DNA of 19,217 nucleotides from assembly GCA_015852425.1 (NCBI GenBank), contig JAAAIG010000065.1, forward strand, positions 60,070 through 79,286, in the 5' to 3' direction. Positions 1 through 10,711 of this stretch are shown here, one piece after another. The number at the start of each line of letters is the position of its first letter. Position 1 is the stretch's first letter. The DNA comes from Gryganskiella cystojenkinii. Lineage: Eukaryota > Mortierellomycota > Mortierellomycetes > Mortierellales > Mortierellaceae. The notes beneath the pieces are model-generated. The model worked only from the letters and a program-made list of their open reading frames with translations, did no database searches and had not been told where the DNA came from. A program made the position numbers and the translations under genes.

Positions 1-2780
1 TACAAAGCTGTCAATGTGTATTACGACTTGAAAAAAAGGATTTATCCCATGAAAGGGATTTCCCAGTCGAGGAAGATTAGCCGTAGGGAAGGAACACTTG
101 GTCTCTCGACCATCGTAGAGTTGTTATGTCGAGTTACGGTCCTTGTAGGGGAAAGAGAGTTTTGCAACAAAAATGGAAGGCACTAAAACGAACGTTGTGG
201 TTGCACAACGCATGTTTCCGCTGGAGTTCGATCATTTGTTGTCGACTTGCGACGCGCGATGGGCTCAGTTTTGTCGCCGGTTGTGGTCCACATAAGCAAA
301 GAAAAAAGGTGCTCTCTTTTTCATGTTTGTCGACTCATTTCTTTCTTGCTTTTTCATTGTTGGTGTGCAAGAGTGTAACGCAATACAAACTCATACCTCT
401 CTTTTTTCTTTTTGCATGCACAGTAATTTGCTTGATCTTTTTTGCTGCTTTCCTTTGTGCTGCTGCTCTCAACCCTCACGCGCTCTCAACGGCGGGAAAG
501 GCAAACCACTCCCCTCCCCTCCCAAGCGGACAGTTCCGCGAAGTTTTAAAAAACGTGGTCTTCGACCTTACCCTGCTGGGTTATTGTTGTTGCAGAGCAA
601 AAAAAGTTTAGTGGGTTTTTGGGCTTAGTGCACGGAAATGAACGAGATGCTGCAGTGCAAGTCGCAGCTCTCCAATCTGAAGAGCAGGACGGCGGTGGCG
701 TATATTCGACAAAAGTTATAGCACGACACTGCAGGATACACATCCAGAGAAGACACAATCGGAGATGCACCAGAGCCAAAGATACTGGCGTGTCAACTGT
801 TCATTGACTCTTCTCAAAGACAAACGAAGAAAGAAAAGAGCATATGATAGATAAGTCAACTATTTTCACTGAGCCTTGTGGGAGGTGTCACAAAAAGTGC
901 GTGTTGCGAGGTCCAGCTTTCTCTGCATTTCAAATCAACATGCGACTCATTTTCACAAACAAATGTTGTTGACAGGGACAGGGAGCATGTCTTTTGCCCC
1001 CATTCGGATCAATGTTGTTTCTCGGCAAGTTCCACTATGTGAATGAGCCCTGTCTTTTGAGAGATTTCTCAGCATACGATCACTGTTTTTTCGACTCTTT
1101 TTTCTCATTTGCTTTTTTTCTTCTTCTTTGGCTCGTTAGTCTCCTCCCTCTTTTTCCACTCGCAACGAACACGACCTTTTTCTCAGCCACCGACATTTTC
1201 CTTCCCCTCCCGCCCCCTATACCAAAAAAAGAGGCAAGAATCGACGTGAACGCACCGACCCTCAACCTCCGACCACTGTCCATCAGGGAAAAAAATACTC
1301 TTTCGCTCGTAGAAAGAAACGACGAGAGCACACCGTAAGACTATCGCAAAAAATTGGAGCTTGCGCTTTTCCTTTTCGCGATTCAATCCGATCAAGAGGA
1401 GCAGAGACGGGGAATGAACAGCTGAACCCAGTGTTCAAAATTGCAGAGGGAGAGTAGACAAGCGCCACCATGGCTGCGAGATCTTCTCTGACCAAAACGA
1501 GTCGGTTGAGCGTGAGAAGAGAAATGACGGATTGTTTTTTTTAAGCGGAGGCCTGTCACCAAGTAGGCTCGCAATCAACTCTAAGTTAATTGACATTTGA
1601 CCAAGAACAATTTTTTCAGGAACAACGTTCGCGGGGGTGTGTTGATTGATTTGCCAAAGTTACCGCCCTTGGGCGAATGAGAGCGAATGTCAAAAAATCC
1701 AAACCCAGGAAGTATGTAGGGCGATTTTTTTTTTTTTGCTATGCCTTGAATGCAGGCCAGCAGGGTGCATTTCCTTTGCCACTGGAGCTGATGAAGGTAA
1801 CACAAAGTAGGGTGCATTGGTTAACAACAATTGCAATCTCTCCAAAAAAGGAGGAGGAGCGGAAAAAAGTCGCAAGCGAGCATTAACTTCAATTTAGGGT
1901 CGACACAGGTTAGGGAACGGGATAGGGTCCAATTGCCAATTCACCAGATTGATGAAAGTGTAAGAGAGGAGATACCCCGGGTGAGCAAAAAAAATAATGT
2001 GAAGAGAGCGATGAACCGGGACCCCTTCTTCTGTTTGTTGAGTGTCCGTTCCTGTGTCCGGTGGACTCTCTTTCTTTTAGTTTTTTTGGTGGTTCTCACC
2101 AGAACAGATGGCTTTGGACCAATCACAGACGAGAAACTTTGTTTTTTCATTTTCATTTTTGTTTTCTGCGTCTTTACCACAACGGAGACATGACGATGGG
2201 ACCAGAGTGAGAGTGTGTGTGTGCGTGTGTATGCGTCTGCAACAAACGCACCCTTTCTTTTATTTCTCGCTAGCTTGCATGCGTTCGTCTATGCCATCAT
2301 TTATTGAAAGATAGGAGGTCGCGGTAAAAAAAGAAAGTGAGGAGGAGAGATCGTCAATAATAGGGTCTCTTTCTCTCTCCAAAAAAGGGAGGAGTTTTTT
2401 TTTTTTGTGCGGTGGTGGTGCCCTGGTTGGTTCAGGATAAACTCTGGCATCTCATTTGCTGGGTTGAACCATCGCCCTCTCCTTTCCCTCGCTTTTTTTT
2501 TCCCTTCCTGTTATTCCACTCGCTGGAAAGACACAAAAATCGGGAACGAGTAGCGTTCAAACGCGCCCTACCGTCTGTTGGACAGGTTGGTCCGTCGGGC
2601 AATTGTTTGTTGAGTGTGTGAGAGAAAGCGTATGTCGAGAGTACGCACGTTTTTTTTTCTCCTTCAGCTCACTGCTCTTTTTTTTTTCTTTTTTTTTTTT
2701 GGCTCCTTTGTGAGAATCTGCTTTGGTGTCAGCCGCCAACTGAGAGGAAAGAGATTGAGAGAGAGCACACGCAGAAGAGA
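1..2780. other. Upstream region without a recognisable gene
   Basis: No convincing protein-coding gene is visible on either strand. Open frames here are short, rich in Phe/Ser/Leu or Lys, and lack recognisable domains. The stretch is dominated by T, CT and A tracts, with long T runs near 1727-1738, 2393-2406 and 2682-2700. A short GT-rich microsatellite lies at about 2213-2230. It could hold distal promoter or 5' leader of the SKN7-type gene, or the 3' UTR of a gene to the left. I see no tRNA, rRNA or transposon terminal repeat. Confidence 0.5.
2213..2230. repeat. Short GT microsatellite
   Basis: An interrupted run of GT dinucleotides (two GC interruptions) is directly visible. It is short and has no obvious functional role. 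Confidence 0.6.
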
Positions 2781-3916
2781 CGTCTGGTCATGAACCTTTT
2801 CTTCGCCTCTGTTTTCCTTCTTCCCTCGTTATCGTAAACTCAACTCTGTCCTCGGGGAGATTCAATCACTTTTTTCATTCTTTCCATCATCACAATCAGC
2901 TCTGTTTGTGTCGCTCGTTCACCTTACTCTGCCATCCTCTTCTCCCTTCTTTATTCCTTTTTATCATTTCTGTTGAAAGTCTCGCTCACTCACTCACTTC
3001 GCTACATTGCTTGCACGCTCTCCCTCCCTCTTTTCATTCTTCAAAAAAACAGAAAGACTCCCAACTCAGCCCCCAGCCATCCTCGCACGTCCTCTATCTC
3101 TGTCTCTTGGCAAAAACCTTCGCAATCAGGTACAACAGCCAAACAACAATCACATTCACTTTCAATGAGACATGACACCGGACATATACACCCGTGAACC
3201 TCGACCATTCTCGCATCCCCTACTTCCTCATTATTGCGCTGTTCACTCTTTCGACCACACAGTTACACAAACAGCGCTTGTAAAAAAAAGGCCAATCTCT
3301 TTTGTGATCCAGCTATCCCTTCCCCTCCTCATCAACGAACGGCTGAAGAAAAAAAAAAAGCGATTTTTGCAATCGATCTTTATTTATTATTGTCGTTGAA
3401 TGCTTCCATTGACTCATCTCTTTGTTTGTTCACTCCTTCTCCTTCATTCTTGCTGTCCTCTCTCTTTCCCCTCCCTCCCTTGACCTTTTATCCCCATAGA
3501 GCCCAAAACCGTTAATTCATCCCTATCGACTGTCCCAGTGTCAACGTATCCGACAAAAAAAGACTGATAGCGACGACCTTGGACAACCACATCATCCTCC
3601 ATCCCTTGCACCTCCTCTTTCTTCTCTAAAAACACACACACAAAGACAGGCCAACAGCAACACACAAGCTCATCATACCACACCTCTCTTCTTGATACTT
3701 CCGCCCCCTCGTTCCTCTCTTTCCCTTTTCTTTCGCCTCCTCCCGATTTGAACTGCTTTTTTTCAGTTGTCTGTGTGAATACTCTCCCACTTTCCGTTCC
3801 CTGTCCTTCTCGTTCAATTTCCCTTCACCCTGACGACCCACGATAAAAAAAGGACCCGGAAGCGTCCTCTACCGGAGCAAGACGAGGTTCCCTCTTCTGA
3901 CTCCTCTCCTTCTCAA
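2781..3916 (+). promoter_or_regulatory. Pyrimidine-rich promoter / 5' leader of the SKN7-type gene
   Basis: The + strand is strongly C/T-rich across about 2790-3840, as is common around transcription starts of fungal genes. A consensus-like acceptor (run of T, then CAG) ends at 3766, so a 5'-UTR intron is possible, but no donor stands out. In the frame of the downstream ATG there is a TGA at 3776-3778 and no ATG between it and 3917. That supports 3917 as the start. The exact transcription start cannot be read from the sequence. Confidence 0.45.
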
Positions 3917-6900
3917 ATGGCGACCGCAACCATGGTCCAAGAACAGGATATCTTGATGACCTCAGCATTCCCCTTGGACGGTGCAGATACCTCCTTGACC
4001 GAGGATCTCCCTGATTCCACAGCACCTGGCGCTGGAAGTGGCGTTCCCGACTTTGTCAAGAAACTATACAGGCAAGTTTATATTTACAATTTGTTTGGCG
4101 TTGCTGTTCAGCGCCGTTTGTTTTTGAACGCCCATTTTGTTTTAGTACTTTTTGTACCAAGATTAGCATGGATACACAGCAACTTTTTGTGGGGAGGGGG
4201 TAAACACCATGAAGAAGAGAGGGCTAAAAGGGAGAGAGCAAAAGGAGCAGGTTTAATCCGAGCACGAAAAAGACAGAAACAGATCGTGGGACTCTCAGTG
4301 TGCTCGGGACCTTTTCGAACTCACCACTGGACATATATGCACCGAAAAAGATCAAAACACACGCAACGACACTTTTTTTTTTATTGACTCTCCAATCTTC
4401 CTCTCGCGGTTTACAACCGTCGACGACGTCTTTGTCATCCACCATTATTTCTTCCGTTGTTTATGTTACCATCTCTTCCTCTTTTTTGAAGGAGAGCCCA
4501 ATCGTACGGCTTGATGGATGAGGCGTGTTTCGTGTCTGGGTTGTTTATTTATTTGTGAAGGGACGTCGAATACCAAACAGTTCAGACCCTTTGGATGTCG
4601 CACAACCAGCAAGCGATTCTCTCTCCTTTCCCCTTCTAATTCTAATCAAACCCCTGCCTCACCTCCTCCAAACACTACCAAATATTATCAATCAAACAAA
4701 ATAGGATGCTAGAGGAAAAAGAGCACGACCTTATTGTCTCGTGGGGCAAGAGCGGCGAGACCTTTGTGGTCAAGGAGCCCAACGAGTTTGCCAAGGTCAT
4801 CCTCCCAAAGCATTTCAAGCACAACAACTTTGCAAGTTTTGTCCGCCAGCTGAACAAGTATGATTTCCACAAGATCAAAACCACAGAGGATTCTATCCGA
4901 CCCTATGGTGACCAGGTAAATCATTTGTTGTTTTTTTTGAACAACAAGGGCTATTGGTGATTCCTCCAAAGAACGTGGCTGCACTGTTAGTCGCAAGGTT
5001 TCTGACTCCTATTTTTGCACCTTTAACTTCCACAAACTAGGCTTGGGAGTTTCAGCACCCAAAATTCCAAGTGGACAAGAAGGATCTGCTTGAAAACATC
5101 AAGGTATGAACAAACATCGATCGCATGTTTCATGGCTCTAGACAATCAGTCCCCTCCCCTCCCCTCGTCCGTTCCGAGATCATGGCAACAAAAGCTAAAC
5201 TGCTTGTTATTTTTATTGTTATTTTTATTTCCTTTTTTTTAGCGCAAGACACCAAGTAATAAGAAGGTACCTGGGTCGACCTTGGGATCTTCACCAGACC
5301 AGAATGGGTTCTTGGCAGAGGAGTATCAAGCTCAGTTTGACCAGATGACCAAGACTCAGGCCAAGATGCAGGCAGAGCTGACAAAGTGCGACGCCAAGAT
5401 CAAAACGCAGGATCAACTCATTCAGAGACTCTTGCAAGTTCTTGGATACACCTGTGCAGGTAATACTTTTTTCTATTGCTTTTTTGGTGGCGCTGATTGG
5501 TAGCTTGTTAGATGTATTTAGCAGGATCATCTAAACCTTTTGATTTTTTGGCATTTTCTCTCTCATAGCGGATGGTGATTTGGTAAAATCGGAGCCAAAC
5601 GAGCCTTGCGTCCCTGCCCTCAAGACCGCCACCAAAGCAAAAGCGGCCAGCACAAGTCCAACTCAGCGGAAGAATGGAAAGCAGCAAGCGCAGGCGCAAC
5701 AAACGCAACCACTTCAAGCACAGCCACAACTACAGCCATTACCACCGCAACGATCACCAGAGCAACAAATCCAGTCATTCAACTCGCCTCCTCAACATCA
5801 ATCGTCGTCTTCACCGCCCGAAATCCATGCAGCACAACCTATGGGACTCTCTGGTCCTATTGAGACTCCCTCCACGATACCAACGCCTGCCACTCCTAAT
5901 TCATCATCATCAAATCTGCATATCACCCCTCGGTCGTCTTCGTCTTCGTCTCCATATGGCGAGAACGTCTTCCACCATCCGCTGATGTGTCAGGACCCCA
6001 GCTTGGGAATTCCCTCCCTGACCCTCAGTCACCTCACATCCAAGAAGCATAATGATACGACAAGCAAAACTAGTGTCAAGCCTACGCTCAAGCAGCGAAC
6101 GCTGGCACTAAAGCAGCAAAAGCTTCGACAGGAACAGCAACAGCAACAGCTTCAGCAGCAACAACAACAACAACAACAACAACAGCAACAACATCAGCAG
6201 CAGCAACAGCAGCATCATCATCAACAGCAGCAGCAGTTACAACAGCAACAAATTCAAATGCAGGGGCAGATGCTTCAACAGCAACAGCAACAACAGCAAC
6301 AGCAATACCCGTCAGAACAAACCCCCAACGAGTCTGCTATGATCCAACGACCCAGCACGGTGACTCCAACATGGGCGATGGCGCCTAAGGTTCTGCTTGT
6401 CGAGGATGACGACACTTGCCGACAACTGAGTTCAAGGTTACTCCAGATATTCGGATGTGCCTTTGATGTCGCCGAAGACGGTGTTGCTGCCGTTGGCAAG
6501 ATGAGCCATCAGAAATACGATATCGTTCTTATGGTAAGTTTTTAATCTTGGACATATTTTGTGACTGGAAAAAATGTATGTAGCAGGCATCGAGTCTAAC
6601 TTTTGAGTCAAAATCATACATAATTAGGATATTATGATGCCCAAGTTGGACGGAGTCTCGGCCACGACGCAGATTCGTCAATTTGATGCTATGACGCCGA
6701 TTATCAGTATGACCTCGAACACTACCACGAACGACATTATGACCTACTTTGCAAATGGTATGAACGATATTCTCCCTAAGCCGTTCTCCAAGGCTGGACT
6801 CCTGAACATGCTGGAGAAGCATTGTCAGCATTTGCGGTATATCAAGCTGGGATCGAACCAAGACGAGGGCCGGTTACAACTCTTGTATCGGGCTAACGGC

Positions 6901-7293
6901 AACGGTGCCGGCAACAATGATGGATCTAGCAACGGAACCATGCAGCTCTCACTCACGGACTTTCATGACCCTCAAGCAGGTCCCACGACTCTGCAACTTG
7001 TACATAACGATAAGGTCAACTCGAATGGGAGCGGTAGCGGTAGCGGCAGCGGGAGTCCAGAAGATCCAAGAAACGGCGGCGTTACCTCCCTGGGCTTGGG
7101 TCTCCAACTCGGCAGCATGTTGATCCTGAACAGTCTCGATGGCTCCATGTTGACCCCAGGTTCAAACGACGGTTCCCAGATGTTTAACAATGGTCGACCA
7201 GAGAAGCATGGACTTACTGATGAAAATAATCTCCAGTCTGATTTCATGTCATCGTCCAACGGTCAGATGCAGCAACAACAGCAGCAACATCAT

Positions 7294-7325
<32 letters not shown>

Positions 7326-8007
7326 TCAGCACCAGCAACAACAACAGCAACAACAGCAACAACAACAGCAACAGCAGCAGCAGCAGCAAGCCATGCAAGA
7401 GCATCATGCTGCGATGATGAACTCTCACCATCGTAGTAGCTTGTCTTCGAACATGGCTCCATCTGGTGTTCATACATCGATGCCTATGTCGATGCCTGGT
7501 CCTTCTGCCGTGTCTGCAGCTGGAGTCTTGTCTCCGATTGGACCTCCGTATTCGTCTGCCTCGGGAGGTCCCTCGATGCTAGCCTATTCGTTCGCTCCTC
7601 CTCAGCAACAACAGCACGCCCAACAACAACAACATCAGCAGCAACAGCTTCATCACCAGCAGCAGCAGCAGCAGCCGCATCAACAACAGTTTCATCCACC
7701 AGCGCACCAGCCACTTTTTCATCAACCTGGTACAACTATGACCCTGTTGTCGGTCAAGTCTGAGGGGAATGGTGGATCGATGATGACATCTAACGGTCCC
7801 AACCAGAGCAACAGTCAAGCCAACGGTGGATCTACAGGGTTCTTGCTCGCTGCTGGTCACCCGGGTGATTTTGGCGATGGACTCGACAGCATGGGTCTTG
7901 GCCTGACGCTCGAGGGTGGTGTGGGCAACAACAACAACGGCATGATGAGCAATGCTGGCCTCGGTGGTGGTCGGAGGAAACGTGCCAAGATTGAAGTTAT
8001 TGAGTGA
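3917..8007 (+). CDS. SKN7: Skn7/Prr1-type HSF-domain response regulator transcription factor (six exons)
   Basis: Exons by splice signals and frame: 3917-4071, 4705-4915, 5041-5103, 5243-5459, 5569-6533, 6628-8007, giving 996 codons plus TGA. Residues ~43-145 form an HSF-type DNA-binding domain ([10 protein letters not shown] joined to MLEEKEHD, then [21 protein letters not shown]). Residues ~169-210 are a coiled coil. Residues 489-~600 are a receiver domain with acidic pocket E494/D495/D496, phospho-acceptor D538 ([12 protein letters not shown]), T566 and K588. The C-terminus ends in a basic RRKRAK stretch, a possible nuclear signal. PolyQ blocks occupy about 405-461, 750-791 and 863-891. 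In yeast the Skn7 receiver is phosphorylated through the Sln1-Ypd1 relay, and the protein acts in osmotic, cell-wall and oxidative stress responses; the same role here is inferred. It is longer than yeast Skn7 (about 620 residues), mostly because of low-complexity sequence. The HSF-coiled coil-receiver order excludes an ordinary heat-shock factor. Confidence 0.95.
4072..4704 (+). other. GC-AG intron 1 of the SKN7-type gene, 633 nt
   Basis: The exon ends in CAG and the intron begins GCAAGT, the well-known strong form of non-canonical GC donor. The acceptor is AATAG before GATGCTAGAGG. The split codon AG|G gives Arg, and the joined protein reads KKLYR-MLEEK, matching the uninterrupted HSF fold. 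The nearby GT at 4076 would put exon 2 out of frame. It is far longer than the other four introns: 4916-5040 (125 nt), 5104-5242 (139), 5460-5568 (109) and 6534-6627 (94, with CTAAC at 6596-6600). Confidence 0.88.
6135..6305 (+). repeat. CAG/CAA polyglutamine tract 1
   Basis: Mixed CAA and CAG codons, with a few His, Leu and Met interruptions, encode residues about 405-461 of the SKN7-type protein, just before the receiver domain. Mixed codons indicate a long-standing low-complexity region rather than a pure, freshly expanded CAG run. Glutamine-rich segments often serve in transcriptional activation. Confidence 0.9.
7264..7389 (+). repeat. CAG/CAA polyglutamine tract 2
   Basis: This Gln-rich block with His interruptions encodes residues about 750-791, C-terminal to the receiver domain. 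The antisense frames read as poly-Leu or poly-Ala/Val and are shadows. Confidence 0.9.
7603..7689 (+). repeat. CAG/CAA polyglutamine/histidine tract 3
   Basis: A third Gln/His-rich block encodes residues about 863-891 of the SKN7-type protein. It is followed by His/Pro- and Gly/Asn-rich sequence up to the basic C-terminus. Confidence 0.85.
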
Positions 8008-8487
8008 TCGACTCTCCTCTGTCCCTCTTTCTTTTTCTCTCTCAAAAAGTCTCTTTCATTTTTTCATCCTTGTTGTATTATCCCATTTTTTTTAAAAAAA
8101 GAAACTTTTTCTCAGTGGAGAGACCCCTTGTAACTCAGTACGGAAGAATTCCTTTGCATGGGCCCTGAGTATCTCTTCCATTTTTCCCTGTACCAACAAA
8201 AAACAACCAAGTAAAGTCTTTCTTCAACAATCAAATGAGCATCTCAAATCAAACGGCAGCAGCGAGGAGCTTCATGTCTTGTGTTTGTCGGAAGTCTCGA
8301 TTTTTTGCTCTTTTCCACTCCATCAATCACAGTTGTGCCATTCACGCGCCAATCACGCGCCTCGTGGCCTATCTTATGCTTTTCTTCACACACTCTCGCT
8401 GCCACTCTTTGTATTGTCATCATACTCCTCTTTACTCTGTTTCTCATTGTATCGTGCTGCCAGGCGCTCACATTGCAAGCAAGGTAA
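8008..8487 (+). other. 3' UTR of the SKN7-type gene and intergenic spacer
   Basis: No coding sequence is supported. After the TGA come T-rich and A-rich stretches consistent with fungal 3' processing signals, though no single AATAAA stands out. The 8-mer CACGCGCC occurs twice 11 bp apart (8343-8350 and 8354-8361), separated by AAT so that a CCAAT is formed. This could be promoter sequence of the decayed gene that begins at 8488; that is inference. Confidence 0.45.
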
Positions 8488-10711
8488 ATGGACTCTCTTC
8501 AGCTCTCAGCGCCATGGGAAAATATTTCGTTAAGAGCCGCTTGGCCCTTCCTTAGGTCCAACGTCGGTATAGTTGAATCTGTTCGGGACTCTATTGCATA
8601 CAATGTAACGAAATCAATGATCCAGAAAATGTGTCCCGGGAAAGGTGTTTTGAAGCGGGCACGGGCTTAAAGGCAGCAGGATAATCAACAGGAAGGACAA
8701 AAAAAATGGATCGAAGGACAAATCGATCCGCTTTTACTTTACGGTACTCGCAAGACAATTTACCTTTGGCAGCCCACAGACAAGGAGTATGAGTTGATTC
8801 TACCGAATGTTCCCACTCTCAAAGTCAAATGTGCGTATAACGATACAACAATTGTACGTTACGACGAAGACTTAGCCCGCCAGTTTGTCGATTGACCGGA
8901 CAAGCTTTTACAGGGAGGAGAACAAGACAAGAGAGGGAGGACACTGGGTGGCGTATGATTGCGATGATCATCGCCAGCTGTCAACTCTCTGCAACAGTGG
9001 CACCAATGCGTAGGTGTATCTGAGGTTCCAATGTTATCGGATACGATTGGACGATGAAGAGAGGAATCGAGTCAAGATTACCATTGTCTAGCTTTTTGTT
9101 CTTTTTGCGTTGTAGCTATTTTGGACCGACCCCGCCACTCGTAAGCTTAAAGAAGATCGTCTTACTTGCATGCACCTTGCCTGAAGGACAAATTTGGGCC
9201 GCAGCCAAAAAGAAGAGAATGGAAGGATCCCCATCTCCCCCGTATCCTTTACGACTGTCGGCAACAGCCCATCAGGGCTGATGTCCGCGAAAGGTACTTG
9301 GGATTAAAGAGTCGCCACTCAAGGGACCGCCTCCGAATCCAAGAGCACGAGTTGCAATTCCTGATGGATTTTTTCGAAGGAAAGTCTGCCCTGAACGGCG
9401 TAAGCTTCGACGAACAAGAAGCCATTGTGCATCTTGACCGTCTGTTCGACGACAATGATTACACAATCAGCACCATCGTTCCCATTGAAGGTGCCCTCAA
9501 CTTTGTCCAAGGAAGATGCAAAGCGTTCGAGACCCGGTTTCTCATATTCCGGTGAAGACGCAGTCGAAGATATTCAGATCAGACAGAAGCAGCCTCGTGA
9601 TCCCTTTGATAGTGCGAATGCCTGCTTTCCAAGGACTCCTAAGAACAGGTGTAAGTCGTTTGATAGAGAAGGTCTATGGATAAGTTTCCTGTTTTGTGTC
9701 TTGTATACAGTCTGTTGACAGCTATACCCCGTTGCACCAACAGATATCGAAGCAGAGTCAATTGACAGCCCACCTTTGGTTCCCCGGAAAAAGATCTTGT
9801 TACCCGAGTCTGCAAGCAAAGACTTTTATTCAAGGGGATATTTGAAGACCTCAATCTCGCGACCGGTTTTCAAGCTATTTCTCCGAAGTGAAAAGAAGTC
9901 AAGTGTATATGAAGCATGCGGGTATGCGTATTCAAAAACTTACCTTCTGCCTTATGTTTGATGCAGAATCGTAGTGGCAGGTAAGACATCATTCTGCTCA
10001 AGGACGGTGGAATGGAACTTCAGACGAACACTTTGGATCGGACACTCTTGCAAAATTGGATGTATTATTCCACAACCACTTTGGAAGACCACAGACATCG
10101 CCACTTAGGCGGCCTCAAATCCAAGGCTGGGTGGACGTAAGATTTCTTTTTCTGATTATTCGATTTTCGCACACGATTCAAACGTATGTGCTGTCACTTA
10201 ACACAGGCGATAGGAGACAAGAAGTTTGACAGAGCAGAGTACTTTGCAGAGATGATTTCTTCGCCCCCCTGCTAGTCCTTTAGCACGGAAGCTGTGTACT
10301 TGTATCCTCTCAGCGACAAACGACTTCCTCGGTGAACAACAAGTTGTACTATGAGTTGACAGGATCTTCTCCTATATTGCCCCACTAAGCAGAATGTTCA
10401 TTGCGAATACGGAAAATTGCACATTCTTCAACTTGTAAGTGGTATACAATCTTACGACCTTCAAAATTCGTGATGTTTGTGGATTGTTGGTTATGGCATT
10501 TTCTCCTTTACAATTGGTGTTTCCTAGAACACAGTGTCGAGTCATACTTCAAGTAGCCGCAAAGGGTCTGACATAGTGCTTGAGCCACATGCACGCAAAA
10601 GACCTACTTGACAATATCGAGGATGGTATGGCTCTGCATGCGACTGTGAAGTCTTCGGGAGTACTTGTCACATCCGGCAAACGGAAACTAGGGTGGTGTG
10701 GTCAACCATGA
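8488..10711 (+). pseudogene. Decayed multi-exon gene, family unknown, with kinase-like remnant at its 3' end
   Basis: Protein-like stretches run in one direction but are broken repeatedly. A frame from ATG 8488 is stopped by TAA 8668-8670, continues in the same frame to TGA 8893-8895, then shifts one base and meets TAG 9011 and TAG 9089. Another stretch, about 9166-9552, is rich in charged residues (FFEGKSALNGVSFDEQEAI) and needs a one-base shift near 9500-9550 to continue. Splice-like introns at 9651-9743, 10137-10206 and 10435-10527 keep the frame across their junctions, so this was once a spliced gene. Further stops occur at 10273, 10333 and 10574. The segment at about 10529-10708 resembles a protein-kinase helix E and catalytic loop with lost key residues. 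The part at about 8891-9088 has a W-x-x-Y pattern faintly like a WWE domain, which I do not claim. No confident family assignment. Confidence 0.6.
10529..10711 (+). other. Degenerate protein-kinase-like catalytic segment within the pseudogene
   Basis: One frame reads LQVAAKGLT, stop (TAG 10574), LSHMHAKDLL, and then HATVKSSGVLVTSGKRKLGWCG, of which I compare HATVKSSGVLV with the kinase pattern HRDLKSSNVLV and KLGWCG with KLGDFG. The spacing between the two motif positions is about 17 residues, as in real kinases. The catalytic Asp, the Asn and the DFG Asp are all absent, and a stop interrupts helix E. The similarity is short and judged by eye. Confidence 0.35.

Noticed and set aside
626..721. 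Possible last exon (acceptor TTAG at 625, then a frame containing MNEMLQCKSQLSNLKSR and TAG 719-721)
   Set aside because: The composition looks coding-like, but there is no matching upstream exon in the window and no family is recognised; 32 codons are too few to support a gene.
4076..4078. GT donor at 4076 as the end of SKN7 exon 1
   Set aside because: It would leave exon 1 in phase 0 while the only good acceptor (4704) needs phase 2, and it would add a residue to the conserved LYRML stretch; the GC donor at 4072 fits.
5151..5166. Three tandem CCCCT motifs (yeast stress-response-element-like) in SKN7 intron 3
   Set aside because: They lie inside an intron in generally C/T-rich sequence, and the same kind of run occurs near 510-523. 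Simple sequence explains them better than regulation.
7244..7860. Long antisense frames reading as poly-Leu, poly-Ala/Val in the SKN7 region
   Set aside because: They are the complement of CAG/CAA repeats in the real exon and have no independent evidence.
8891..9088. WWE domain in the decayed gene
   Set aside because: A W-x-x-Y followed by Q-L and Y-x-I-x-L is suggestive, but the frame is broken and the first Trp of the family pattern is missing, so the match is too weak to call.
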